Shown piece after piece: positions 46,865 to 60,600 of a DNA stretch of 64,000 nucleotides. The notes beneath the pieces were generated by a model. It did not search any database and was not told the DNA's origin. It was given only the letters and a program-made list of their open reading frames with translations. Position 1 is the stretch's first letter. Each line of letters opens with the position of its first letter. The translations under genes were made by a program, and so were the position numbers. This DNA is from Strongylocentrotus purpuratus (taxonomy: Eukaryota; Echinodermata; Echinoidea; Camarodonta; Strongylocentrotidae), in contig NW_022145539.1 in assembly GCF_000002235.5 (NCBI RefSeq), positions 1,621,110 through 1,685,109 of the forward strand. The letters run 5' to 3'.

Positions 46865-48960
46865 AAGACTTTATAAAGAAAAAAATGGGGGTAGTTTTCC
46901 GGGGGATGATTGTCCGGGGGTAATTTTCCTGATACGCTTACAAGTTTTTTTAAAAATACAAATTTAAGTTAAAGTAGGTTTAGCATTTTTAAGCTTTATG
47001 TGCCGATCAAATTTGTTGATATTTGCGATTTTATGTTTTCTCACGTTTCTCAGGCTATTCACAAAATGATATAAATTCAAAAATTATTGGTTGAATTACG
47101 GAGTGACATCGTATGGTGATTATAACAGAAACGGAATGGTAAATTTCTTTCCGAGCATATAAACATCTTTCGAAATAAAAATAGGGAAACGATCAAGACG
47201 ATAGTGCCTGATGCGCCCGTCACACCAACAAGACCGACAACAAACCGACAGCAGACCACCAAGCATTACTCTGAATTGCCAAGAATCGGCCGGCTTGGAA
47301 TAGGATTTGGCAGTGTGACTGAGGGTGTCAATATCAATAATTAATACGCTTCAATATTATTTATAATCAGTCATTATAATTATACCTGCATTTTCAAAAC
47401 GCTCGATGAGAATGGGGTAATAATTTCCAAAGCTCTTTGGAAGCGCGTAGAGACGTTAAGAACCGAATATTTTAAGTGAAATATACAGTTTGTCAAATCA
47501 AATCTTCTGTGTTTTATCCTATACTATGTGACTTGAAGTAATCCGCCAAAGACAAGATGAAAATTGACATTTTGTCTTTGTCGTATAGACAGGAAATTCG
47601 AGGCCAAGTTCGAGCACTATGTATGTGATTTATTTAAACTGAAAAGAAGTGACAACCGCTCAAAACGTTTGATTAAGTCATGAAAAAGTTGACCTTTTAC
47701 AGAATGAGAAAAAAGGGTTTTTTATCAAGAAACTGGGGGATATGGAAACGAAAAATCAAGAACGGCGACAAAGAAAACTTTAGAAAAGTGAACAAAATGG
47801 GAAGAGAAATAAAACGGTTCGGGAAATTGCAATATGGAGCAAGGCAAAGGGACTAAGGGGGAAATCTATACATGCATGGAATCTGTTTTTAGGAGAGTCA
47901 TAATGGGATCACTTTGCTTCGTTTTTTGAGAGGAATCCACGCAAAAAATAGTGGAATCAATTCACCTACTGCTTTTATTTAGAGTGAAGTCCGCTACAAT
48001 TTGGAGTGGATTCAGTTTCAACGGAAGTGATCCTTGTTTCCAAAACGGAAGATTTTTATCGCTCTGCATAAATGTCACATAAATAATCTCCCTGTGCCAC
48101 ACGGTTGTCATGGAGATAAGCAATACCGGAAATGGATAATTTTGTAAACCCATTGTGTTGCACAAAATAATCCTGAAGCTTCGTTCATTGGTGCTAGTAT
48201 TGTTTCGTGCAAAATTGCACTTTTAGAATACGAGCGATAGTGCAAACAGGCGAAGAAGGTAACCAAAGTATATAACAAAAAACAATTCACCTGATTGGAA
48301 TATTTTGTTGGGAAAAATAACCTAAACAGGGACATAAAAACCGAGCAGGAGAGGAACTGGACAAGTTATTCTGTTAATTGTTTTGCAATAATGTTCATTT
48401 TGTAACTTTATATTATTTCATATCCAATAAAAAGACAATAGTAGGAACTATATACTACAGTAGTAGTATGAAAGAAGTTAAGAACATAACATAATATAAT
48501 CTAAGCAGGCAGTAAGTAATTCAAGCGTACTTAAAGAGAAATATTAAATTATAGTTTGATTGAAATTTTCTGTATCATTCTTTTTTTGTTTATTTAAGTT
48601 TGCAACTTTTTTTCTTCATAATGCTGATTTTTGGCAAGATATAATTCATTTTTAACTTTATCTTATTATCATTCATCAACATAGCTAGCGTAATTCTAAA
48701 AATTGAAGCAAAATAAATTTACGACAAATTTTCCCGGAGTGCACCTTTAAGAAGAAACTTTTGGTAATGGCAGGCGCTCGTCTTTGGTCGGCTCAACGCC
48801 TTAAAAGTTTGTATCCGACCCGAGTGGCTTGCTAATTATAGTGAACTTGCGCTAGCTGTCCCTGGCTTTGAAAGCCCGTGTCGTATGCCGAAAAAAAATT
48901 CTCACTCAAGTCCACATAAACTATATACATTGAGAGCTGCAGTTAACTAAGAAGGGGGAA
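46865..48960. other. Intergenic; no gene recognised
   Basis: Unique-looking A+T-rich sequence. No exon, RNA gene or clear repeat was identified, apart from possible promoter-like sequence at 48910-48960 (ACTATATACATTGAGAGCTG) before the candidate exon at 48963. Confidence 0.45.
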
Positions 48961-48962
48961 CC

Positions 48963-49044
48963 ATGAACCGTCGAGATCAGAGATTTTACATTGCCTTTTG
49001 TCGGCCTGCTCCAAGATATGGCCAAAGAGGACTGCCGACTCTTC
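48963..49044 (+). other. Candidate alternative first exon (MKK7 or an unrecognised gene)
   Basis: The ATG at 48963, in the context GGAACCATGA, opens 27 codons (MNRRDQRFYIAFCRPAPRYG and onward to GLPTL) plus one base, then a consensus donor GTAAGT at 49045. The phase (1) equals that of MKK7 exon 1, so it could splice in frame to 56259. Vertebrate MKK7 is known to have alternative N-termini. No sequence match supports the peptide and the exon could be chance. Confidence 0.25.
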
Positions 49045-49626
49045 GTAAGTTGACCTCTTACTTTAATTAAAGAGATATCATGCTATACATTTGTGTTATT
49101 CAAATCCTTTCTCGATATATTAAATTTTCTTTTGCCCGACGATGAATGGAGTGCAATATTTGTGTATGGCTGATAATGATGTGCGTGCACACTTGCAGCT
49201 TTATATAGGTCGAGTGTTTTGGTGACGTATTATAATTATACTCTTTCCAGGAGGTATATGAAATTTACTAGGGGTGCAACTAGCAAAATACTAAATAGAT
49301 TCCTCCATCCTCTTTGCTCTGGAAACTGCATTGTATTATTCATTTTCTGCTTTTGTTCCTTTTTTCTTCATCGGTTTTCCTTCCCTCTTCCTCTTTCTTA
49401 CTTTTAATTTGTTTGAAAAGCTCTTCTCATTTCATATTAAGTTCTTCCTTTCTTTCCATTTTCACCTCTCACCCCTTCTTCACCTCTCCGGCGATCCTTT
49501 CCTTTTATTATTTCTCTTTTTTCTCTCGAATGTGAATGCATCCAGAGTAATTTTGGGTTTATATTATTTTCTCTGGTAGTTAATGACAAGTAGAGTTTAC
49601 GTGCGTAGTGCAAAGTCAATTGATCC

Positions 49627-50001
49627 TTAAAGGTAAAGACCAGTTATGGTCATGCGATTGCATTGTGAAAGAAACGTTGTGGAATCGATCAGAAAAGGTT
49701 GATCATCTAGCATCTAGCATCTGCAAGGTTCTGGAATCATCAAAATGATAAGAAATTTGGCCCATTCTTCGTAAAGTTACAAGCACTATACACAGAAAGA
49801 TGTATATGGGACTACCCTATATCTCTCACAGACCATGAGAGAAACAAATTTACCAAATATATGAATTAGTAGGCGGTTTCCCGGCAATTTTTTTTATCAT
49901 CATGTATTAGTCAAAACATATTCTTTCACATGATTGGTAATGAGAGCTTCCATTTCATTTTTTGAAATTGGGGCGTTTCCAATACTGGTCTTTACCTTTA
50001 A
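49627..50001 (+). mobile_element. MITE family F, full copy
   Basis: TTAAAGGTAAAGACCAGTTA and ACTGGTCTTTACCTTTAA are inverted with TTAA outermost. The body includes CGATCAGAAAAGGTTGATCA and AGAAAGATGTATATGGGACT. Confidence 0.85.
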
Positions 50002-50029
50002 TATTGTTAAAGTTAGAATTGGTGAAAAA

Positions 50030-50290
50030 TATATCACTCCCTGTGAAGCATTCCAGCCATGCGCCATTTGACTAGTGGACCTAGGTCCATGATTTGACAG
50101 ACGCTCATAATGGTGAGCTATAGCTTCAATGCGTTACCGAGTATAGCCTAACCCATTTAGCACCTGGGTAGAGAGTGGCCGCCGTGGATTAATGTCTTAG
50201 CTCATAGGACGTTATTAGTACCGGGCATGAGCCCCCCCCCCCCCAGCCCTTAGATCGAGAGTCAAAATATGAATGAACAACTAGACTGAG
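50030..50290 (-). mobile_element. tRNA-derived SINE, family S2, reversed copy
   Basis: CACCTGGGTAGAGAGTGGC and GGATTAATGTCTT are the reverse complement of the body at 30368-30600; the head side holds a C-run in place of the B box. Confidence 0.5.
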
Positions 50291-50657
50291 ACAAATTTCC
50301 ACTGCTGTTCATAAAGGGGGCGCTAGTGTGAGCGTAGGAAGGGAGGGGGGGGGGGGGGTACCCTAGAGTATAATGCGAATTACTGTAACTTATCGAGACC
50401 ATTGATTGGCGTGTAGATGTGTCTTACGATTCATTCCCTACCCCCTTCTCCCTACCCTTTTCGCCATTCGACTAGAAGGAAGAGGGGGGGGGGGGCACGG
50501 CCCCTTTGTAGGTCTTTACCTCTGTTGTAAACTATAATGTCAAGTGTCATGTTACTATACTGTTGCCTATATAATAAAGGTGGAATACATTTTCTTGATC
50601 AATCTAAAGAGTCTCATATAATAATATATTGATCTATAAAAGATTTTGCGAAAATAT

Positions 50658-50857
50658 ACTCTCTAAAAATATACTCTCTAAAAAAATCCTCTGGAGTGTG
50701 AAAATGTAGTGAAAATAGAGTGAACATTCACTCTTTTCTTCTTAGAGAGCACTCTAAAATCAATTGATTTTCACTCCTAAACAAGTGATCACGGACGTCA
50801 CTCCCAAGAAAGTGAAAATAGAGTGAAAATTCACTCTTTTTTTTTCTAAGAGAGTAG
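50658..50857. mobile_element. Inverted-repeat element with ACTCTCT ends
   Basis: ATACTCTCTAAAAAAAT near the left faces TTTTTTCTAAGAGAGTA at the right. GAAAATAGAGTGAA with TTCACTCTTTT occurs twice inside. Confidence 0.6.
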
Positions 50858-51628
50858 GCCTACATAAACTAAACTATATCTATTATGAATACATCCTATA
50901 TTGGCATAATCATTTCATCAAAAGAGGTAGGAAAATATTTATGGGCAGCAGTAGAGAGAGTTGGAAAGAATCTGCGTCTGAGCTGTAGTGGCGTAGCCAA
51001 AGGCCCGGGGGGGGGGGCTGGACCTGGTGCTTGAAAATGTTGATGCCCTCAAGGTGCCTCCAATAAAAGATGGATTAAGTACAACAAAATAATTTAATAT
51101 TTGATATACATACTATGATCAGTAACACTGTATCTCGAAGGTCTGAACTAATATAGTATCAGGGATTCAGAATGTGTTTTTGTTTCTTCTTGGTGTACAT
51201 GGTGGCCATGACCCCTCGCATAATATCCCTTATAATCTAGACGATTCGACGATCCACCTTAATTTTTTACCTAACTGCTGATGCACAGGATATTTTCATT
51301 ATTTACTTTTAGAGTACATTCAGCAATTTCAACTTTTGATATATCACCGTCCCACTGTACCGTGCCGATTTGCCGAAGAAAATAAAAAATAGACAGTAAT
51401 ATATACAAACATATACCATTTTGTACGATATTTTTCTACTTTTTAAACATCACTTTAACAGTTTATTTGAACAAAGAATTTCATGCTTGACGTCCCCCCT
51501 GTCGATGTGAGCGTATGAAATCGAAAATATGGCAGTAAAGGTATAGATTATTTCTTATTTGACAGAACTTCAATTCGATATGAATATGCTGCTGTCTATT
51601 ACCGTATGTAAATGAGTACCAAAATATT

Positions 51629-51643
51629 TGTGCGCATGCGTCA
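51629..51643 (+). promoter_or_regulatory. NRF1-type palindrome just upstream of the MKK7 start codon
   Basis: TGTGCGCATGCGTCA lies about 12 bases before the ATG. GCGCATGCG is the core of the nuclear respiratory factor 1 site common in TATA-less metazoan promoters. No TATA box is apparent close by. The transcription start is unknown, so this may be promoter or 5' leader. Confidence 0.35.
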
Positions 51644-51654
51644 CAATTTCCAAG

Positions 51655-54600
51655 ATGTCTTCTTCCTTGGACCTACGACAAAAACTGAATCAACTACAAA
51701 TTAGCATTCAAGATGAAAACAGAGCGAGGAAAGAGAGGCCTTCTATTGATTTTAATTTAGAATCACCTAAAATGCCTCGGCAGAGGCCAGGTAAGAACAA
51801 ATCTTCCACCTTGGTTGTCTCTCAATGATTTTTAGAGCGCTTATGCAAGCGAATGAGAAGATGGAAGACATCAACATTCATTTTATACACTGTCACTGCA
51901 CTCTGCAGTGTCATAAGGAATAATGCACACAGCGGAGCACTGCGCTGTGCCAGTGCAGTGGGCATGGGGGTATCATTGGTAGAGTCTGGGTGAAAAATCA
52001 TTGTCTCGCTTTCGGCGACAGTACTATTAGTGATAATGGTGGCATATTCACCCATTTTCTATCCCAGAGATTAATATGAAATTGACCATAATCCATGTAA
52101 TGATTGAAGTCTGGTGGTGATTAAATGACAAAACAAATCGTAATTCGTAGACTGACGTTGACAAGTTTGTGCATGTTCAGAAGCCAGGCGCTGGTAGTGG
52201 TACGAGAATGAGGATGGTCAGCATAAACGAGGTACACGCTCTGCAGGTTTTTGGGTTTCCGATCCTTGCGTTATCAATGCTAAAAACTGGATTCCGCGTA
52301 ATAAAATACCCCAAGTTCATCGTCTATTTTTATGGGTTGTCCATCTTCACAAGGATTTATCACTCATAACTTGAAAGTCTCTGTACTAAGTCGTTGTGAA
52401 ACGCATCAATTAAATCATCAAGGAATCTGTTTTTCATATCGCCAACGCGCGGATCATATATCAGAATCGTCAGCGGTCAGTAGGGGCGCTGGTCCGAGAA
52501 TGAGGATCGTCCTCATAAACGAGGATATCCGCATAAATGCGGACAAAATGCGTCCTCATAAACAAGGATCGTCTGCATTTTTCGCGGACGTTTGCATGCA
52601 TATTTATGGCATGCATTATAATCCAAGATGGCGCCCCGCATGTTTTGCCTTTTCTCTTAGACCAATATTATTAATTTCAAAGTCATGAAAAGGCACTAAA
52701 TATCAACATGGTCTACAACAACTCCAAATGACAAAATAATCCCAGCTATGAATTTTTTAAAAGCATTTGATAGCCCAAAACTTGAAATTTTTCGGCATTA
52801 AAAAAAGAAAAAAAGAAAAAAGAAGAAATTCTGCCAATTTTTTTCCGATCATTTTTATTGATCGGTGATCAGAAATATTTATCCGATCACCCCTGATCGG
52901 CTCAAGATCGGCCCCCAAACCGATGATTGGTTACAGGCCTAAAAAAAACCCTAGTTGACCGTCTACTTTTATGGGTTGTCCGTCTTCCCAAGGATTTATT
53001 GCTCATAATGTGAAGGTCTCTGTACAAAGTCAATGTAAAATGCATCAAGAAAATCATCCCGGAATCCGTTTTTTGCATCGCCAATGTGCTGATCAAAAAT
53101 ATGGAACATCTGCTTTTTTGCAGACGATCCTTGTTTATGAGGACGCATTGGTCCGCGTTGACAAAGACGATCTTCGTTTATGAAGACGATCCTTATTTTC
53201 GGACCAGCGCCCCTACTAGCGATAGAGTACAGACGCTCCTTATTTTTGCGGACGTGTCTGTCCATGTTTACGAAGATGATCCTCGTTTATGCGGACAATC
53301 CTTATTCTCGGACCAGCGCCCCTACTGATGCTGCACATAAAACTTTACGCATTGAGCGCTGTAAAGTGAGTTAGACGCGTTCCCGTTGGCTGATCCGCTC
53401 GAACGACTTCAAATTTAAGTGAGAGAGAGGGCCTGGCAATGCCAATACATACGTAATGTTACATAACGCACCAACATGTCATGCTTTAAACAGGTAATGC
53501 ACTGCACCCATAACTGACACACACTAACTAAGTATAGGTAGGGATGTCAGACGCTCGCGCTGCAATCCTGAAATCGAGCCATCAATGTGCGTACGAGCCA
53601 ACGGTGATTGTAGTCGAAATAAAAACATGCAATCTTTAAAAATTCATTAAAAATCAAAATTAGCAGGAAAGAATTAATTGATTAAGAATTACCGTAGATG
53701 AAAGTTGTATTCCAATATTGGAAGCATTTTTTTCACAAGTAGAATCGTAGAATCAATCAAAATATGGCAGTAAAGATGAGCTCTAATTCGCCCATTGGCC
53801 CTTTGCAAGCGTTTGAAAGGCATTGCAGCAGCCATGGCACTGCTTTTCTGTGACTCTCTGAAAAACTGCGCATGTTTACATCGAAATCTGGAGGTGATCC
53901 CGGGGTCACACAATGCCCAAATTTGGACATGCCATTCATGAAACTTAGAAAAGTTGACCATGCGTGTTGACTTTTTTGCCTACCCCATACTTTTAATATA
54001 TTTGAGCAGTAAAAAAAAAGTTCCAATTTATAGCGATCTTTTTCTTATAAAAAATGAACTTTTTGCAAAAGTCAATGTTAGTAGATTTATAAGTGATATC
54101 CAAGCTATCTTTGAGCCAAAAATCTAAGGGAAATTCATTCAGGATCATCTACAGATAATCACAAACTTCAGATGTATACTACCCAAGACTGAACAACCGT
54201 AAGTCTTGACACTCGCCCTCAACCCCTGGTGATTCTGTGCTGAACACGTATGGACCGAACGAAATATTTGCAGCTAGAAACTACTTTCCATGGATAAATT
54301 GAGAATTTTGATCGACTAGACGACTACAAACGTTGAATATAAGTTTTTCATAATTAAAGACTCCATTATTAAAGCAATAACTTAGTATTTATTATAGAAA
54401 AAGAAGTTGAAATGTTGAATGCGTGTACGAGTGAAATGCCGGGAGGAAGTATAAATGAAAGAAAAGCGTGATGTTATCATCAAGCCGCAATGGCCCCGTG
54501 CACGCACGTGGAAATTTCCATTGTAAGCGCCAGCATGTGGCTCTTCTTCTAAGTGTACAAACTCCCTCTTTAAAAAAGATAAAATGTAAGAAATTATTAA

Positions 54601-57600
54601 AACAATGTTTCAAGGGAAACTTAACACTGTTTCGAGGGAAATTACGTAGAAATGAGCAATTCTAGTGACTCAGCTGTAATTGTTATATACAGGTGTTATT
54701 CTCCTGATACATTTGTAACATTACAAGAGGTTTTCTGGACATTTACCATATTTGTTTTTCTTTATCAAAAAGCAATTTTACATGTACTTGGAATTGATAT
54801 ATTTTTCCACCATGACTGCCAGAATTTTAATCCAAGTTTACATTGAAATATCATCTTATATTTGTATCGCTGATTATTTGAAAATCTTTACTTGAAAATC
54901 AGCGATCCTCCAGATCCTCAAATCGATCCTCAAATTTTATCAGGAAACATTTTTCCTGTGATATTTTTTTTTTTTTTAAATCTTCATTTTTCTTTGTTTT
55001 TCTTTGTTTGTTGCCATGGCAACCTTATATTTTAATTTTAAAAATGTTGTGGAAAGATGTCCCTGCCATTATCTTGGAATGCAAAGTGTTTTGAGTAGCA
55101 ATTTGATCTGGAAAGTAAATACCGGTATATTACTTTTTAAGTATTTTCTTATTTTCTTTGTTTTGTTTCCATGGCAACAATATATTTAATTTCAAGGTTT
55201 CTCTTAAAAATGTTGATAAAAAGAATATAATGAAGAAAAGTTCTGTTGAAATTTCAATGAGAAACAAGATATATTTTTTGAGATATGGCACATCAAACAA
55301 TGCTTGCAATGTTGAGGTATGTACTCTTTACTATGTACTTAAATTACACTCGGTGCCATGCTTACATTGTAATTTCCTATGCAAAAACTTCAGGAAATAC
55401 CCCTAAATAAAAATATTAAAAAATTAATATCTCGAGAATCGATTTATATTTTGACTCCATTTTTTTTCCATATTGAATGATAAATTGTGTTCTCCAAATA
55501 CAGTGCAAACTTGTCATGATTTAATGGACTTCAATTTTTAGTCTAACATCCCTAGTATAGGTACACCATAAAATAGAAAAATCAACAAACATTTTGGTAA
55601 AACTTGCAACTTTGTACATTAAATATGACAACAATTATAATTTTTTAAAACTTAAGTAGGCCTGTAATAACTTAAGTATAATAACTTACCTTTTAAGGAT
55701 GCTGAAAAAAGTGTACATAATAGAAGATTTGACTGGAATATCAAGATTTTGGTGTCGGATCAAACAGAAAATCGCAAGATTTCTCCCCTCACAAGTATCT
55801 TATAATGTTGGAACAGTCTAACACGACCGAGGCGATAGCCGAGGGTGTTTGGACTGTTTTGAAGGTACCGAGTGTGGGAAATTTTACTATTGCCCAAACA
55901 AAATGCTGTGTATTATCTGTTTTATAAGATTATGTTTTATTTGTTTTATAAAATAATGTATTATTACATGATTTTGATAATGACCAGTCATTACCATTGG
56001 ATAATGATCGGTCATTATCCAAATTACGCGTTAGGCAAAATAAATGCCTGGTCACGTGTACACTTTCAACTAATCATTCGATTAGGATCCACTTCATCAT
56101 CTTAAACTAGTAATATTCAGGACCCCCACACCAAATGACCAAATATATACGTGTTTAGCATGGAATTGTCCTTTTACCTACCATATTTATATTTTGAAAA
56201 TAACAATAATATATGAACATGTCCGCTCTTACTCCATCATGTTCTTTGTTCTAAACAGCTCTTCAACTAAATCACAATGGAGGGTTATCACCGCACGCAA
56301 GGAGGGACAAGAAACAAGTACAAATGCCGCTAACATGTGGACCTATCAACAGAAGTACAATAGACGGGTAAGTAGAGTTGGGTTCACACGGCAGTCTGCG
56401 TGTATTAACTTTAAGTTTAGGTCATGGCTTTGAACGTCAACACTATCTTGTAAGTACATGTATGCAAACTGGAAAGTGTGGACGCACCCATGGTTACAAA
56501 ACTTTCAGTTAACTCGGAAGTTAAAAACCACGAGCGATTTGAAGGTAAGCAAGATAACTATAATCAGGATCCTCACTTGAGGTTCTGTGCTGTGCGGATG
56601 CAATTAATTTTGAGGTTACGCCAGCTTGTACATGTGCTGTAGTTAGAATTGATGTTTTCATAGCGTATACATTTGTAGTTTAAAATTGTAAATACTTGTT
56701 GTATTGTGAAATCATTGTCGTTGTTAGTGGATTGTTGATAATAACTTCGAGGTTTAGTAAGATTTAAGTTTGAAACGATGGTCTTTAGCAAACAAAGCTA
56801 CAGATCTACATGTGGTACCAGGTACATGTAAGTTTTTAAAATTGAAGAGTGTGGTGCACCACTCTACTGTGCCCTTTTTAATCTCAAGTTTTGGGTAAAT
56901 TTAAAGAAACATCCCCCTTGGTGTTAAGTTGTGAACTACATGTAAAATATGATAAACATCTGGGCCTTGTTTCATAAAACTTGTTATCGATAACAAATGT
57001 TACATTTCTATGACAATCTGCTCTCAGTCATTAAAATGCCACTATGTCAGTAGCTTGTACAGTGTAGCAGTTCTTGTAACTTGTTATTGATAACAAGTTT
57101 TTATAAAAGAAGACCCTTAGATATTGTGGTTTGGGAGAGGGCTTAAGGCATGCAATTTCAAAAAGCTGCATGGAAATAAGGACGTACAGTGCATGTATTA
57201 ATTATTGAGGTGATTCACATGAACATGTAGTTATTTTCAGACCATTACATCTACAATCTTCATATATATATATATATATATATATGCTAGTTTATGTCAA
57301 ATAATGTTATTTCCTTACAATAAAAGATCGTAATTATTTAACTATTGTAATTGTGTTCATAAGTTTATATCATTTATATTATATCTTATTTTGTCATCAT
57401 TGTATATGTTTCTGTTAATTCATTTATAATTCAATCTTTAGATTAATCATGTAATTTATTGTATAATTGATTGTTGTAAAGCGCATAGAGAATTTATTAT
57501 TATGCGCTATATAAAAATTACTTTATTATTATTATTATTATTATTACATGTACAGTGTACATGTACAGTACTTCTGTTTTGAAGTTCTGTCATAACTTAC

Positions 57601-60600
57601 AAATTATCAACATGTACAGTACGTAATAATTTTGTTAATTTTGTACATGTAGAATGAAAAAATGAAATGAATTGTCAACATCCTTAGAAACAAATTTTGA
57701 TAGTTACACAATGTTCCTTACACTCAGAAGTGTCATGTGAGCAATTAATCCTAAATTATATTGATGTACAACTTGTTTCTGTAGAATTGGATTGTGTGAA
57801 TAACACTGATTGTGTTCAAAAGGTTAAGTCTCCAGGAATTTCTTGTTTGACGTCCCGTTGAATGGAATGTAAACAGACTTTCAAAATAACAGAAATGTAC
57901 AGCTTTACTTTTGAATGGCTTTCAAGTCCACATTCACTTGAACTCATTTGTAAGAAATACATACATGTTGTAATTCATGCCAGCTTGTTAGCATTGTTAG
58001 CTGGGAACAAATATATCAATAAATATTGTAAGATTCATCAACAAATATTTTTTATTGAAAATTTCGCCTACTGTAAGTTCATAAGTTCATTCTATTTTCC
58101 ACAACTATAAAAGTGCAAAAAATTGTACAAATTAATAAAGAGCTTAGATTTTAAGAATGAACAGCTACATGTATTACAAATCAAAATACAATCAACTTCA
58201 AAAGAAAAGTCATCACACGAATGAAAATTGAAAAGTGCTTGACCCACTTTGTTTAAAGTTCATTACCGTAATCGTTCTTTGTCACATTTGTACTACAGGC
58301 CTGAAATTGACAGGAAGTTGCAGGAAATAATGAAACAGACTGGACTTTTGACAACAGAGGGCAAGGTAAGGACAATATTATTTTCTAATTTTATAAAAAG
58401 GAGTGTTACCAGGTACTTGTCCCAAGGGATATTATTGTACAGCAACTATTTTAGTTTACATGTACTACATGTAAAGTACTTGATGCAAGCCTGAATTGTT
58501 TCAGTTTGTAAACCATGCCCAGACCGTACCTACATGTATCCGGGTACAGCTTTCATTTCCCTTTAAGTGTACCATGTACCGAAACATATTTGTCTCTTTA
58601 TGGGGTTCCACGTTGCTATGAATAGTAATTTTTTAGAAATATGAGGTCCAAGTATTACTTCTAGTACAAAATATTGCAAGTTTACTTTACATTCTTTATC
58701 AACATAAGATGAGTTACAGTTTAGCTATTGACATTGTACATTAAAATCTATATGGTATGTATTTCATATTTTCATTAGGATTTATAGAAAGAATTCAAGG
58801 TGAAATTTGTTAAATCATATGAAATAAATGGGACAAAAAATATTGTTGTAAACATAAACATTTAGATTTTTGCCTGCCCTGCCAGTCCTAGAAAAAAATC
58901 CCCTACTTTTAGTGGAAGTGCAGGTCATGGAGCTACACGCGAGAGCCTGCAAGTCCCTCTTCAGGAAATTGAGCATTAATTTCAATTACCTGAATTGCCA
59001 ACACAGAGAAGCACAACACTTCCTGTCCCCAAGGGGGCCTGGTTTGGTTGCCATGCCGATGTCAGCGATCGGACATGTCAAAACTCTCTCTCCTCCGGTA
59101 GGGTGCTAACTTTAGCCAGCCAGCGTCTGCCTGAGCCCTGCCTGAGAGTGGCTCTTGCCGGAGACCGGCCTATAATTCGGGCTCGGCGGCACTCGAGACT
59201 CGAGTCGAAGTCTGGTGGGTCTTGGGAATCCTGCTTTACATTTATCTTCACACTTTCGTGCTTGAATTGGGAAGGATATGTTCAATAAACTTAGGGAGCG
59301 AGGGAGACAAAATGTACTGCATGTCACACCAGAGCTCCTCTCGGTCTACTGTATGTGCATTACACGCGTTTGCTAGGGTCTACAGGACTTTACATGTTAT
59401 GTACATGTAATTTTCACTGTACATGTTTAATATTTTGTTGCAAATGTGATCTGAACAAAGGCGTGACACTTACAGGCACCCTAGACGCATGGGCACCCCA
59501 AATCTAGGTGTGGACCCCCAACATTTCAAAAGTTTCAACATAGTGCTCAATGCGTAGACAGAAAATTTTAAATCAGGGGAGTGTTTCACAAAGAACAAGA
59601 TTGACTTTATGTTGGACCCAAATATGGCAGGCCGTTCATGTCCCTGTTTGCTCTCGCCATTTACTGTCATTTGTCTCTCAAGAGATGTACAAATCATGGT
59701 CACAAATCTACAGAATATCCATTTTATGATAGTTCATTATAGAAGAAAAAAATATTATCTAAATTTTGTAATGGTGAGAGCAACCAGTGACATGAAAGGC
59801 CTACCATAGTTAAGTCCAACTTAAAGTTGATTTTAGTCTTTGTGAAACACTCCCCCGGACCCCAAACTAAAAAGAGTTGGTGTGGAACCCTGAAAGGGGC
59901 TGTGCACAACATGTAAAGTTGTGGTTACTTCAAATTTTTGGCAATGGAAAGGTACACACAAAAAATGTGATAGTATCAGATCAGATCTGATCAAGGACAC
60001 GCTATATAGGAAACTTCTCAGGTGTTGAAGTTTTGAAGGTACGTGAAGAAACTCTTGCGTCACGGCTTCCTGGATCGATTCCTGAAGCGATTCCTGAAGC
60101 GATTCCTTCAAAGAGCTAGGGAATTCACCCTAATCCATTATTGTTATGTGGAGGGGAAAGCTCTAATCCGCTACATGTGTAGATTCTTTCGAGCGTACCG
60201 GTCTCGTGCCCCCCAAACACAACCAGGCCGTGTCATTGCACTTGCTTGCGATGCCAAGTTGAGCTTTCAGAATCTTTAACCTAGCTTTGAGACCATGTAT
60301 AATGTTGATTACAAAATTCACTGGAAAAAAATTAAAGGGGAGGGGCACACCATTTAAGTTTGATAGAACTTTATAAGTACCGGTACTTTAAAGATTGCTT
60401 ATATTTTATCTATGGCTTCGGATATCAGGTGCAGTATGATAACAATACTGACTGCTTTGAGGTGCAGTGGTGAATATTATTTGAATAATATGATCTCAAA
60501 AAGAAGTTTCCAGCTTCTATGCTAGAACCCAAATCAGGCTGAGGACCCTTTTGCAGAATTTTCATGCTATCCTTATATTTTGTCTAGTTGATGTTACACG

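Noticed and set aside
46425-46865. 146-codon frame
   Set aside because: Translation of (TC)n and neighbouring pyrimidine-rich sequence; low complexity.
53689-54026. Two overlapping 89-90-codon minus-strand frames
   Set aside because: Lie inside the hAT-like element, overlap each other in different frames and show no known domain.
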